Of a stretch of 64,000 nt of DNA, positions 1-10,701 are shown one piece after another. Position numbers and translations under genes: made by a program. The DNA is from Ephydatia muelleri. Lineage: Eukaryota > Porifera > Demospongiae > Spongillida > Spongillidae. The DNA lies in NCBI GenBank assembly GCA_013339895.1, contig JABACO010000021.1:3583201-3647200 (forward strand), read 5' to 3'. Each line of letters starts with the position of its first letter. Within the stretch, counting starts at the first letter, position 1. The notes under the pieces were generated by a model. The model made no database searches. It had not been told where the DNA came from and saw only the letters and a list, made by a program, of their open reading frames with translations.

Positions 1-46
1 AATTATAGCAAGTGGCACATCTATAGTGCTCATTGGCTTATTTCTT

Positions 47-719
47 TCAAAGCATCCATGTATTATGCTTTAGGAGAACTGATGCCTCCAGCCGTTGGGG
101 AAGTAGGCTCCATCGCTGACGCTCCTGGATCAACCTGGCTTTTGAAAACACTCTCTCTGAAGGGGTGGATGATGCAGGAATAACCATGCAGATACATTCG
201 AGCAAGCTTTGAAATTGTGTGTTATGCATTTTCCACCATTCCAAAGGATCTAAAGAGGCCATGACATCTACTGATCTGATCTCCGGGAGTCGAAGCCAAG
301 CTCATATTCCTCCCTAACTGTGTTGCGAAGATTGCTACACACACATTGTTGTTCATCATTGACCTGCCCAGCAGATTCAGTAGATTCATCACAAAGTACT
401 GAGGCTTCGGCATTTGGTCCTTGTGATGCCGTTCAATTTGTCTAGAATGAGTGGAGTGTTCCTGGAGAACGGCTTGTGGCAATAATCATGCACACCAAGT
501 TTTATCTGCGTACCCTTTCTCCTTCGATGTATGGACCTTGAAATGAGACCAGACAGCGGATGTGTTTGTGCTACTGCTAAACCTTCGCAACTGTGTGAAT
601 CTCACTAGTTCCTGGGGATTTATTCCCACAGATCCGGGTTTGTAACAGGTTTCAGCGGCTGAGCAGATGGTATAGGAATCGTTGATCACGTTACGTAAAT
701 CGAAGTAATTGAATGACAT
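47..719 (-). mobile_element. hAT transposon remnant (BED/ZBED type), internally deleted
   Basis: On the minus strand, 262-47 encodes the hAT C-terminal dimerisation region, recognisable from the motif IPASSTPSERVFSKA followed by a run of leucine-rich sequence. At 719-486 the start of an open frame carries SAVWSHFKV, which resembles the beginning of a BED zinc finger, and 482-222 links the two. The catalytic middle of a hAT transposase (usually about 600 residues in all) is missing, so this looks like a deletion derivative. I did not find convincing terminal inverted repeats; the left end may lie outside the window. Family is assigned from the dimerisation motif (known hAT signature); the BED call is inference. 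Confidence 0.65.
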
Positions 720-824
720 TATAAAAATATAATTTTAATTGCGCGCATGCAGTAATTAAGCTGTCGACTAGAATGTTAACTTTTACATATCGGTTCATTC
801 ATTTTAGACAAGCTCAAAGGTTCA

Positions 825-1046
825 TTAGACTTTGTTTTGTTTTAGTCTGGAGGAGTGGCCAACAGGAGGTATGGGCCTCGACTTTCTGGTGCTGGTAGAC
901 GTCGGCGTTCGAGTAGTGGTCCCAGGTTGTCTCGGGTTAGCCATATAGTTGCCTTTTTTTATATATATGCTGTGTTTCTCTTTTGCACTGGCTGAAACCA
1001 AGGCCGCTATCAACAGCAGCAGAACAACTTGAATAAGAAATCTCAT
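825..1046 (-). CDS. small secreted peptide A (paralogue of 15162-15374)
   Basis: Predicted 73-residue protein with a strong signal peptide (MRFLIQVVLLLLIAALVSA) and a short basic, Thr/Pro/Ser-rich mature part that begins KEKHSIYIKKGNYM. An in-frame Met lies 13 codons upstream at 1085, but a TATA box on the minus strand (1113-1104) would put the transcription start at about 1080. I therefore choose the inner Met at 1046, which also begins the hydrophobic core. The paralogue at 15374 has the same spacing. Both share the core KEK-x-(S/N)-(I/V)-Y-(I/L)-x-KG. No cysteine is present, so it is not a disulfide-rich toxin type. Function is unknown; secretion is inferred from the leader. It sits between a hAT remnant and LINE debris. 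Confidence 0.6.
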   Translation of the reverse strand: MRFLIQVVLLLLIAALVSASAKEKHSIYIKKGNYMANPRQPGTTTRTPTSTSTRKSRPIPPVGHSSRLKQNKV

Positions 1047-1099
1047 CCTTGCTTTTCCGAAAAGGAATTGTGATGGAGCTTTCAATACACAGATGGCAA

Positions 1100-1325
1100 G
1101 TATCCTTTTATAGCCCGGCGATCTGTTTTGTCGTGTAAAAAATTTAATATGTACGCATGCGCCACATGTCGTCGGCTAGTCCAAGACACAATAAATGAAG
1201 CGCACATATTTTGCTTTTAAAATAGGCTAAATATATATTTTCAATTACTATTATTAGTGGCTGGCGGGCACCTCGAAACGCAGTTATCATGCCCACTGAT
1301 CTGATGCACGTGTATAGATGCATTG
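1100..1325 (-). promoter_or_regulatory. promoter region of secreted peptide A
   Basis: Minus-strand TATA box CTATAAAAGG at 1113-1104, about 60 bp ahead of the chosen ATG. Conserved with the second copy at 15430-15670 are the block ending in GCCGGGCTATAAA-like sequence, a GCGCATGCGC-like block near 1155-1167, and the block GGCTGGCGGGCACCT at 1260-1274, here some 210 bp upstream of the gene. Retention of these blocks, while the intervening DNA has diverged, suggests regulatory function; that is inference. Confidence 0.5.
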
Positions 1326-1369
1326 TAACCTGAAGAAAAACAAGAGGCCTTACAGTCAGGTTAACCTAG

Positions 1370-1520
1370 ACAGGATGGCTCTGCAGTTGGCTCTCACTAA
1401 GGCTACGCCTAGGCGGCTGTATATGGTCTTGGACTTGAGTTGGTTTAGCTTGGTGGAAAGGCGACCAGCGACCTTAGAAAAGGCCGCCACTGCTGCAGCA
1501 CCTCAACACCCATAGGTCTC
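1370..1520 (-). mobile_element. LINE fragment (3' coding end, YLDDG/REL-endonuclease family)
   Basis: Read on the minus strand, this stretch resembles the conserved C-terminal tail of the same retroelement seen at 1635-1943: the phrase LVRAN-x-RAIL and the preceding YGRL-like segment occur in both. It is a short, broken fragment next to the promoter of peptide A. Confidence 0.45.
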
Positions 1521-1544
1521 GACCACAAGTGGGATGCTATTATT

Positions 1545-1585
1545 ATTATTATTATTTGTATGTATTTATTTATTTATTTATTTTT
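1545..1585. repeat. TTA/TTTA microsatellite
   Basis: Runs of ATT and TTTA units separate two retroelement fragments; probably a former 3' tail of one copy. Confidence 0.6.
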
Positions 1586-1634
1586 ACACAAATGCAACAA
1601 TAACCAAACACAAGTCACAAAACAACATACAAAC

Positions 1635-3044
1635 TCAAATGTATTCCTGATGATGGCAGGAAAGTCGGCACAAAATAGCCCTCACATTTGCCCTAACTAA
1701 ATGGAGATTGAGCCAGCCATACAGTTCAGACAGAACCATAGATTTGGGCCTGGATGAAGACGTGGCTAGGCGAGAGGCTAACATGGAGAACGCCTCCAAA
1801 GCCTCCTTCCCCCAAGCTCCGTATGATTCCTGTACAAGATGTGAAACATTTTTGAACGTCTTGATCAAATATATGCAGAACAGACTGAGAGAAAGATAGA
1901 GGTACCACACGAGCAAGATGGACAAGCTTACAGTAACCACCACAAAGCCAGAGGAGTACCTGGGGGATCAACTTGCCCAACATCCTCTAGCCTCTTAAGT
2001 AGAAAACCAGCCTCAGACCTCTTCCTATCCAGGACAGCACTACAAAAGTCAGCATCACCAATAGGTATTCCCAAGATCTCAAGATTGGGTTTGCTTGACT
2101 GTTTCATCTCAATTGGGAAATGAGCCAAACACCCACTGCTAAAGACCTCACACTTCTTGATGTTCACACGAAGGCCAAGGGGGGGACCAAGCTCCATGAG
2201 CAAGTCGAGTGCTTTCCTAACATGTGAACTTGGGCCAGCAAGAACACCGTCATCAAGGTACCACACATGATAGCACAGATCACAGCACTCAGGATGAGTA
2301 GCAATCACTTTGATCACAACATTAAGAACTAGGGAGAAAAGCAAGGGACCCATTGGGTCCCCTTGCTGTACACCAGATTGAGATTGATAAATTTCCCAAG
2401 GTGTGCCACAGAACAGGGTGCCGGCAATAACACCAACTAACCCACGGGAGTAGCTCTGGGAAATGAGTGCTGCATTCAGACAGTAGAACTTGACGGCTTA
2501 CTAAATTAAAGGCATTCACCAAGTCTATCTTCAGCACAGTGAAGCCTTCAACGTGCCAATTCTCATCGATATAATCTCTAAGACCATGAGCAATTTTCTC
2601 AGCACCAGCTGCACAAGCAACACCCCGCTGGAGTGGATCAAAGAACTCAGCAGCTTTAACTTTCACCATGGAACACAAGCACTTCCCCACTAAGCGACGA
2701 AGCGCCTCTCCCACAGCAATTGGACGAACATCCAAGGGGCAATCAGGTTTAGATTTCTGTAAGGCTGTTAAATTGCCACCAGCCAGAAAGATTGAAACAT
2801 CAGCAGGAGCCTTTCCACTAGCTAGGATATTGATGACTTTCCTCAACAGTTGGAGGATAGGTGTTTGCAAAGGAACCTCCGCCGCATCAATCAAGTGCTG
2901 AATACGAAGACCAGAGGGGCCAGCGGCAGACAGCTTGGGAAAGGAACGCAAGATTGCCATAAGATTTAAGCTGGTCGGTAAGGAGACATCACTCTGAGGT
3001 GAAACAGGAACAGATGGACTATCATTTTTAGGATGCTTAGACAC
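1635..3044 (-). mobile_element. non-LTR retrotransposon copy 1, reverse transcriptase and C-terminal part, broken
   Basis: Minus-strand frames encode a reverse transcriptase in order: AGPSGLRIQHL (near 2920), DVRPIAVGEALRRL (RT block near 2720), VLKIDLVNAFN (block A, first catalytic Asp, near 2525), then GPLLFSLV and WYLDDGVLAG (block C, catalytic DD, near 2255). The tail at 1943-1635 has SYGAWGKEALEAFS and LVRANVRAIL. A sister fragment at 4090-4330 shows PADVLVP followed by FDLKV, matching the PD-(D/E)xK pattern of restriction-like endonucleases, so I infer an early-branching LINE with a C-terminal endonuclease. No long terminal repeats are seen. The copy is broken in a few places and lacks its 5' end. 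Confidence 0.7.
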
Positions 3045-3069
3045 CAGAAGGTTCCAAGTTTTATCACAG

Positions 3070-4030
3070 TTAGGAGCAATACCTTGGTTGGTCCACCTTC
3101 AGGACAACAAAATCATTCTCCAACCAATGTTGCTCAATGCAATCCCTTAATCCATGGATCATTTGTTCTGCCCCAAGGGGGCACGCAACACCAAACTGAA
3201 AAGGGTGGAAAAATTGTTGAGCCCTTACCTTAACTGCAGCACAGAGGCATTTTCCAACCAACCGCATAGGGCTTCTCCCACAGCAATGGCCAGACATCAA
3301 AAGGGCACCCAGGTTTGGATTTATTTAAAGCTGTAAGATTGCCTCCTGCCAAATAAGCAGTTATTTCAATTGGTGCCTTACCTGCGGCCAAAAGATTGAT
3401 TACTGCCCTAAGTAAGTGCAAAATTGGGGTCTGTAAAGGCACTTCTGCTGCATTTATAAGATGCTGTATACGAAGCCCAGAAGGCCTAGCAGCAGTTAGC
3501 TTGGGGAATGATCTCAAAATTGCCATGAGGTTGATCTCAGCTGGTACCAAGGTCGATGTGTCAGTTGGGGATGGAGTTTTAGGACACTCACCTTTGGGAT
3601 GTTTAGCTTCTAATAGTCTCCAGGTCTCAGCATTGTTAGGTGCAAGACCAGATGATACCAGAGTCTGGCAAGCTTTGCTGTACAAATCATCCTGAGCAAG
3701 AGAAATTGCTGATAAAATTTGCTGTTTTGGAGAGATGGTCTTGGTGCGATGGTGATTAGTGGTGCTAGAGACCCGTGACAATGCCATGTTCCAAAGCTCA
3801 TTGAATTGGTTTTGCATCCAAAAGTCACAAAGGAACTCAATTGGAACAGGCTTGTTGTGATGACCTCTGCGTTGGCAGCTTGGTAACACACACTTGGGAA
3901 GCATCATAAGCTTCAACCAAGATGTCACTGAATTGTCTGAAATAATTTCCTTTAGAACAGAACTGAGCACCTTAGCAAAACCCAACCTCGCTCTCTTTGG
4001 AACAAAACGAATTGTGGGACTCTTTAAAGA
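3070..4030 (-). mobile_element. non-LTR retrotransposon copy 2, N-terminal and early RT part, broken
   Basis: A second copy of the same family in the same orientation as copy 1. Frames 3985-3230 and 3300-3070 repeat the segment found in copy 1: TAARPSGLRIQHL, PLQTPILHLLRAVI, AGGNLTAL, RLVGKCLCAAVKV, VLKVD. The match stops just after block A near 3095, where sequence equivalent to the upstream part of copy 1 begins (LAPN-x-(A/D)-(E/K)-TW in both). This is therefore two truncated copies joined head to tail. Upstream of the RT the protein is rich in Cys/Lys and may carry a small nucleic-acid-binding part, but no finger is clear. Confidence 0.65.
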
Positions 4031-4089
4031 ACAGATGTCATCAAGGGGGGGCAGGAGGTTATTTTTATTTTTATTTTTATTTTTATTAC

Positions 4090-4440
4090 TCTAAAGCCTG
4101 CTTATCTCCTCAACTGGAGAAAGGTCCAGGCTTAGACTTCTCTAGACCAGCTGATGTGCTGGTGCCAAACTGGTCCCTCTCCAACCCTGCAACTTTTGAC
4201 CTGAAAGTCATCCATCCGCTTAATACAGACCTGATTCTGGAAGCGAGCTTGGCTTCAGGCAATTCTGCAGAGTTTGGGGAGATTGGAAAGCATACCAAGA
4301 ATGATGTACTGCCTGCTGGGCGTCACACTGATGAGGCAGAATGCAAGAGCCATTCTACTCAGATGTGCCCAAACACCCCTTCAGGATTGTTAATCTTAAT
4401 TGTGTTATGCATGTGTATGTGTGTTTTCTTGTATTATTAT
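4090..4440 (+). mobile_element. non-LTR retrotransposon fragment, C-terminal endonuclease-like region
   Basis: Plus-strand frame with PADVLVPNWSLSNPATFDLK, matching the same region of other family members (GKPAAFNFTVTSPL at 5692-5477, minus). The Pro-Asp followed 12-13 residues later by Asp-x-Lys fits a PD-(D/E)xK nuclease core. Orientation is opposite to copies 1 and 2, so it is a separate insertion or an inverted piece. Confidence 0.55.
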
Positions 4441-4924
4441 TATTAATAATAAATTATAATATTACATATAGAAAAATTACACCAAGAATAAACACAGGAT
4501 AAAGTTACGAGGACTGGATCCTACTTAATATGGCCGTATAGCAACACAACGAACGAGACATGTGTTTAAGCGACCATATAGTTCATGAAGAATGACTGAT
4601 TTGGGCTTTTGAAGCCTGATGGAAAGCCTCGAAGCCAGCTGGGAGAAACAGGCCTTGGCCTCAGGTCCCCATGCTCCAAAAAAAAGAAAAATAATTTCTA
4701 CGCGCGCGGTTGAGTTCTCTCGAGTTCTCTATCTACCGGTACTCGCTTCTTGGACCAAGCTCTTTTCGTTACGATTGGTACGTGTAGGCTGGCCACCTCA
4801 CGGTACTTGCCATCTTACTTGCCATCTTTGGCTGAAAACCGATTCGATGTACGCACGGGGTGCGCATTCATTGGAAGACATCCTTCCAGGTGGTTGGACT
4901 TTGCGTTCGGGTGACGGGGCTGAG

Positions 4925-4971
4925 AAGTTGACTTCGGGAGTGGCCACGAAGGCCACTCCCGAAGTCAACTT
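4925..4971. repeat. perfect 21-bp inverted repeat, 5-nt loop
   Basis: Arm 4925-4945 (AAGTTGACTTCGGGAGTGGC plus C) is the exact reverse complement of 4951-4971, with loop ACGAA. It lies in unassigned sequence between two retroelement fragments. Confidence 0.9.
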
Positions 4972-5339
4972 GCAGGTTTCCCCAGATCCCAATTTGGCAC
5001 TAGAACATCGGCTGGCCGGGTGCGTCGTTCATCGTGCCCCAAACCACTTCCTACCTCCATTTGTCTACCAACACCAGCCTGTCTGCAGGATTCAAAAAAA
5101 AGTATTCCTAAGTTGGTTGTGGTGTGACACTACATCCCCATTATATCTACATGTTAGGGCGTGGTGACCTAAGGGATCTAATGACTGGGTTGAACAAGAT
5201 GGGCACCTACTACCACCAAACATGTCAATACCTAGCCAACATTTTAAGACTGTTTGGAACTCAGCTGTGTCAAGGTGGAGATTAAGACCTGGGGATGGTA
5301 TTATTTTTGTACAATTAAGTAATTAATTAAAGTACAAGA

Positions 5340-5700
5340 TTGTTCTGGAGAGAATTGCCCTGACGTTCGCCCTAACAATAGTCAGACTCAGCCTTCCATA
5401 TAGGGCTACAGTGGCTGTGGAATTCGGACAATTCTGTCTTGTGGCCAGTCGAGACGCAAGCTAAGAAAACGCCCACTTAGCCTCGGTACCCCAACACCCA
5501 TAAGTCCTCTACTGCTAGTGGGATGGATACCCAACCAAGTTCTGCACATTTGGCATCGTTGGCTCGATGCTTCCTTACTTTCGCTACAAAGGCTGCAGAT
5601 CCCGCTGTCACACTCGCTTCGGGTAAAATGTTAGAAACTAGCGGAGACGTGACGGTGAAATTGAAAGCAGCTGGCTTGCCTATAGCATCCACTTTGCAGC
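5340..5700 (-). mobile_element. non-LTR retrotransposon fragment, C-terminal region
   Basis: Minus-strand frame 5692-5477 reads IGKPAAFNFTVTSPL and later AKCAELGWVSIPLAVE, both typical of this retroelement's C-terminal domain. Downstream, 5400-5340 keeps the LVRAN-like tail in degraded form. Broken copy. Confidence 0.55.
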
Positions 5701-5960
5701 AAGGACATCCGCTGGTCGTTTGCGGCTTTTTTCCGACCCATATTTACCCCCTACCTTCACCTGGACACCAATGCAGGCTCTCCGGCATGTCTCCACAAAA
5801 ACGTCGCGAAGCCTGTTATGGCGGGTGACCACGTCATTACTACTTGTCAAAATTAAATATTCATAATGCTGTTAATTGTTTTGCAAGTTCACTCACATAA
5901 ACAAGTTGACACTAAACACACAAACGCACACAGACACACAAAACAACTACGTAAACACTT

Positions 5961-6371
5961 CATTATCATTTTCTTGTTGTGGTCTTTGGGGATAGGAGCG
6001 GACCAGGATTGATCGAGCGTTAGCTCTAACCAATAACAAGCTGAGGCGGCCGTATAGCTTAGCTACTACCTTGGACTTTAGGGTATTACCACGAATGGCT
6101 AACCGAGTAGCCACCTGGGAGAAGGCCCTCTGCCTCTGGTCCCCAGGCCCATAGCTCTCCACTGCCAACAGTATACATCGCTTGCCCAACTCAACACACT
6201 TGGGATCATTTTCTGTATGTTTTCTGTGCTCTGCTGCCTTTTCAGCAAAGGCAGCAGAGCACAGAAAACATACAGAAAATGATTCCAAGCGTGTTGAGTG
6301 TGTTATCATTTTCTTGTTGTGGTGTTTGGGGATAGGAGCGGACCAGGATTGATCGAGCGTTAGCTCTATCC
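5961..6371. repeat. 70-bp direct duplication flanking the foldback
   Basis: Sequence 5961-6030 recurs at 6302-6371 with only a few differences (shared core GATAGGAGCGGACCAGGATT). The second copy begins directly after the foldback, so the foldback and the direct duplication probably arose in one rearrangement. Confidence 0.85.
6189..6298. repeat. foldback inverted repeat inside LINE copy 3
   Basis: A perfect 37-bp arm at 6205-6241 pairs with 6247-6283 around the 5-nt loop TCAGC. With a few mismatches the arms extend out to about 6189 and 6298. Confidence 0.9.
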
Positions 6372-7639
6372 ATGATGCCCGCTTCCAACATACTAATTGA
6401 ATTAAGCAGGGATTCAACAGTAATGTCAAAGGCCAGCTGAGGTCCCACAATTCCAATTGATAACAAAGATGTCTGCTGGTCTTGTCCTGGAATTGTCTTG
6501 TCCCCATCTGCAGCCAACTTCTAGATGTGCAGACAGACCAGCTCACTGGAAGGTGCTGTAAACCACATTGCGAATCTTGAGTGTTGTGCCTGATTTTTAT
6601 ATCACCTCCTCTCCTGCATGTGACACAGTGGAACCCAGTAGGTCAAGTGCACAGTTGGGCATAGAGGACAAACCATTGGATTTCCATTCTGACACCCAAC
6701 CACCATTTCACTGCTGTTTGAAATTCATTCGGGTCAAGGTGCAGTCCCAAGCAGAGGAAAGGCATGTCAACTGAAATCCATGCTGATGCATGGGGTGATG
6801 ATACAGACAGTAGTCTGGCCTTATCAGCACTAGAACAATTATTAAGGAGAGAGTTGAACTGCATCTCTTCTATTGCATCAGATAGTTTCTTTTGTTTGGG
6901 AGTGCGGCCGTCCAAGCTGCTAATTGATAGGGGATCTGAAAGCAGAACACAGGTGTTGTAGTGAGTAATGGCATTTTCCAAATTTGGTGTGGAGATTACA
7001 GCATTATAACAACACAAGGATGCAATATAGGCAGCTGATGAATGAAGAGCCAATGAGTGCAGACCAAATCCCCCTCTTATTAAACTCAACTGGGCCTACC
7101 TCCAAGCTGAGTCAGTGACATCAACATCAGTACAATCAGCAAAAGAACGGTGAACATCTGTGTCAAACATCTCCATAGAGCCCAAAATGAGGTGTGGAGG
7201 CGTTGCCCTGGCAATGTGGGCAAGTTTGCAGAAGCTGGAACAAAGACTCAGCAGGACAAGTGCAACTTGGGGATCTATGCTACCAAGATCATTAGTGGTT
7301 GACAATAGAGTTAGGGCTGCCTGATGTTTACTAGATAAGATTTTTTTTGCAAAATTCAGCATCACCAATAGGTGCTCCCATGTTAGGTTGGTTTGATGTA
7401 GCTCACGTATCTAATAAGTTCTTACTGTTAGCAATATCTAACTCCCTGGAAGAATACATATATTGATTGCATTGTCGTATTGCCGAGCATACTTTTATAC
7501 ATCAGTTTATCCTTGGGGTAGCAGTTTTTTTTTACAAGTAATGAACGAATATGTTTGGGTACTGAGTACTTTATAGCTCGAATATGACAAAGAGGTACAA
7601 ATTGAGAGGTAGAATCCTTCAAAACCTGTGAAATTTTTA

Positions 7640-8950
7640 TCTAGAATTTCTTCACTTTTAGAATGGTATTATATAGCAGCAACCAATCCGCATCCAATAG
7701 ATATGAAATAAAAGAAGAGTTGTCTTCATGGCTAAAGTTAACATAAACTAGAATTGGGCTTAGAAACACCAAGAGAAAGAATTGAGAAGTCTACAGAACT
7801 ATGAACACAAGTGCTGGAGAAAGGTTCAACAACTGCTAAGTCATAGATTAGACATGGGTTAGAAGCAAGGACAAGGTCAATAGAATTTGGATCATGAGTG
7901 GGACAATCAACAACTTGCGTAAGACCGTTTTGCATAGTACAGGGTTATTGTGTGCTAACGAAACATAGCTTATAAGAACCCTCTTATTAATGCGTGGAGA
8001 ATTGAAGTCACCAACATAAAAAACACCCCCTTTTGTGTTAGTACATGTGTCCAAAAGTCGGCAAATAGAAGCAGTGTGGTCAAAGTCATTTGCTAATAAA
8101 GGTGATTGTACATGTAAATACATACTAAGCGCATACATAAGCAATCTCTGGCCAATACATCAAGAACAATGCATTCTAAAAATAAGAATACAGGATCAAG
8201 GTCAACATGAACAGCCCTTAATGAGGTTTTTACAAATACTGCAACACCACCATATCCATCGCCTCTATCTTTTCAGAAAATTGCATATATTGAATAGGGC
8301 CGCAAGAGAGAATCAGAAATATCAGAATGCAGCCAACATTCAGTAACAAAGATAGTATTATATTCAGAAGAGTTTAGTAGCTTATGAAAAAACAGCTAAC
8401 TTATTACATGAAGAATGTGCATTGAACAACTTACAACGAAGAAAGCCTCATAATCTGAGTAGACTCAGTAGAGCCTTTCCCAGATGCAGCAGTACCCCCA
8501 GTTGAAAGTTCTTTCAAAGTCCAGCTGCTCACATGACCATGCCTGTCAATAAGTAACTTGTGTCCAGTTTCATTCTTCTTCTGCCTCAAAACATTATACA
8601 GTTCTTAATCCGTTAACTGACTCTGGTTTACCTAGCCGTAACAAATACACAGCCTTAACACCATTCTCACAAAGAACAGAAAAAATGTCCTTGACAGTAG
8701 CAATATCAGCGTTAGTGCTACCAGATTCAGCAATCTCACATATAATCACGTGATCTCTGTTATTCATGGCCGAAAACTGCCTCCTTTACCACTTTTTCAA
8801 CATCTGGAGAACAATTTCTCCGAACAGAAGGCGAAGAACCCCTTAGTTCACTGCATGAATTTCACTTCAACTCGAGATACAAAATCGTCCAGATTTTTCT
8901 GTACTTCCTCTAGTTTAGCAGGCAAACTTCGAAGCCTACTATGTGCTCCT
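7640..8950 (-). mobile_element. LINE fragment with APE-type endonuclease (CR1/L2/Jockey-like)
   Basis: Minus-strand frames 8144-7848 and 7935-7738 contain GGVFYVGDFNSPRI, the endonuclease GDFN block, followed by TQVVDCPTHDPNSIDLVLAS and then SVDFSILSLG, the end of an AP-endonuclease domain in CR1/L2/Jockey-type LINEs. 8950-8150 carries degraded upstream coding sequence. There is no reverse transcriptase, so the copy is truncated. A LINE 3' coding end at 21076-21471 may be from the same class. Confidence 0.7.
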
Positions 8951-10096
8951 TAAATCCGGCTGTCAGAACTGCAAAAATAAAAAGTAGAACTGGAAGATGA
9001 GATTTCTTCTCTTGATCCCGGCTCCGTCAATCATTTTCAATTTTCTACACCTATTATCCGCCACAAGTTGTATCGACCGCACATTATAGACTCTTGAGTG
9101 GGCGGGCCACTGCTCAAATAGACACATCTATCAATTGAGCCATGCACTCAATGCAGTCATATTCCATTATGGCTCAATTTTCGCACGGCATTATTTCTCT
9201 CCTGACTGTATGTGCATTGCATATAGGGAGGCAGGAACGAAAGGCCCCTTCCAACCAACTATTTTAGACGAACAAATCAATAAACGTTGATCCCCCCTCC
9301 CCCTCGCATAATTTGGTCCTTCCCTTTACAACCAAGTAAATGGTCCTGTCACGAAAAATTTGGCCCGATTCAGCTCTCTATATACATGTAGTGTTTAACA
9401 GATAAAAGGACATGCTCTGTCTGACATTTACAAAATATGACTCCGGTGTAGCAGGATACCCTGTCCCCCCCTAAAAATTGTCCGGCCGGACAACGTATCC
9501 TAGGTTACGTTGTCCGCCGGACAACGTAGCCTAGGATACATTGTCCCCACTAGGACAATTATTCCTAGGATTATCGGTTCCGGTTTAGTATTGGCTGTCC
9601 CCCTTCGTTTTTGCAAGCAACGCTTAACCAAAATAGCCCATTCGATAGGATGTAAGTGCATGCTGTTGCGCACTCCTTAAGAGCTTTGTGTGTTGATCAC
9701 TTTGGCCAACATTCACAGTACATGTATATGTGTATACATGTACATTTATATTAATTTAAGTGGTATACCAATACTGGCTGATAATTTCTCCAGATATCCA
9801 GAACTACTTCCATTACATCAAAGCAACTTTACGACTTCAATGCTAACGGACAAACCCAATATTTATTTGATGTAGGAATTATAGCTATTCTGTTTTAATA
9901 TAGTGCAGTATACTGCAGAACATTATGTACATGGCTTCCTAAACGAAACAAGTCGCACATGGCTGATTGGCTGTCTCAGTAGGATTATTGACCAAAGAGT
10001 TAAGTACTCACCAAAATCAGTCAAATAAAATTGTCTAAAACGCTGCCACTATTGTTGTACTGGACTCCCTTTTAACTTTAGACACTAAATCTACCT

Positions 10097-10342
10097 TCAT
10101 GAATGAATCACAAATTCTAGTGTGTGGTGTCCAATGCTCTCAACATGCAGGCCTGAATTGCATGTCATGTCGGCCGTATTGCTTTTGAGATAGAGCAAGC
10201 CTTCTTCATCACGAAACTGTGTGCTCTCCTGCGAATCGCCCTCTAGCATTTCCGATTTACTAGCATCCACCCGATACTCGCCGTGTTTCAGATACTGAAA
10301 AATCTCGTTGTAGAGTGGTAATTCCTGATCTTCATCGTTCAT
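10097..10342 (-). CDS. short ORF resembling the start of an integrase-type transposase
   Basis: 81 codons beginning with ATG at 10342. The phrase IFQYLKHGEYRV resembles the segment just before the zinc-binding domain of integrase-like (Ginger/Gypsy-type) proteins, but the zinc-binding histidines and cysteines and the catalytic core do not follow. It is a fragment of the outer element, and the inner element sits about 50 bp upstream of its start codon. Assignment is weak. Confidence 0.35.
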   Translation of the reverse strand: MNDEDQELPLYNEIFQYLKHGEYRVDASKSEMLEGDSQESTQFRDEEGLLYLKSNTADMTCNSGLHVESIGHHTLEFVIHS

Positions 10343-10418
10343 TCTTTAGAACCAATGGAACAATTTTGTCACACGCTTCCGACGTCGACTGCGTTTGAGA
10401 ACAGGGTGTAGCTAAAAC

Positions 10419-10665
<247 letters not shown>

Positions 10666-10701
10666 GCAAAGGATCTATCCAGCCGCAGATGATTATTTCA
10701 A

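Larger units (their letters stand above)
5950..7400 (-). mobile_element. non-LTR retrotransposon copy 3, C-terminal half, rearranged
   Basis: Frames in order on the minus strand: 7368-7096 (end of the RT/thumb region), 7089-6643 with RGGFGLHSLALHSSAAYIAS and SPHASAWISVDMPF, 6546-6240 with endonuclease-region sequence (DITVESLL), and 6220-5947 with ENDPKCVELG, AVESYGPG and the tail LVRANARSIL. The order matches a full C-terminal half of the family. The copy is disturbed by a 70-bp direct duplication and a foldback (separate entries). Confidence 0.65.
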
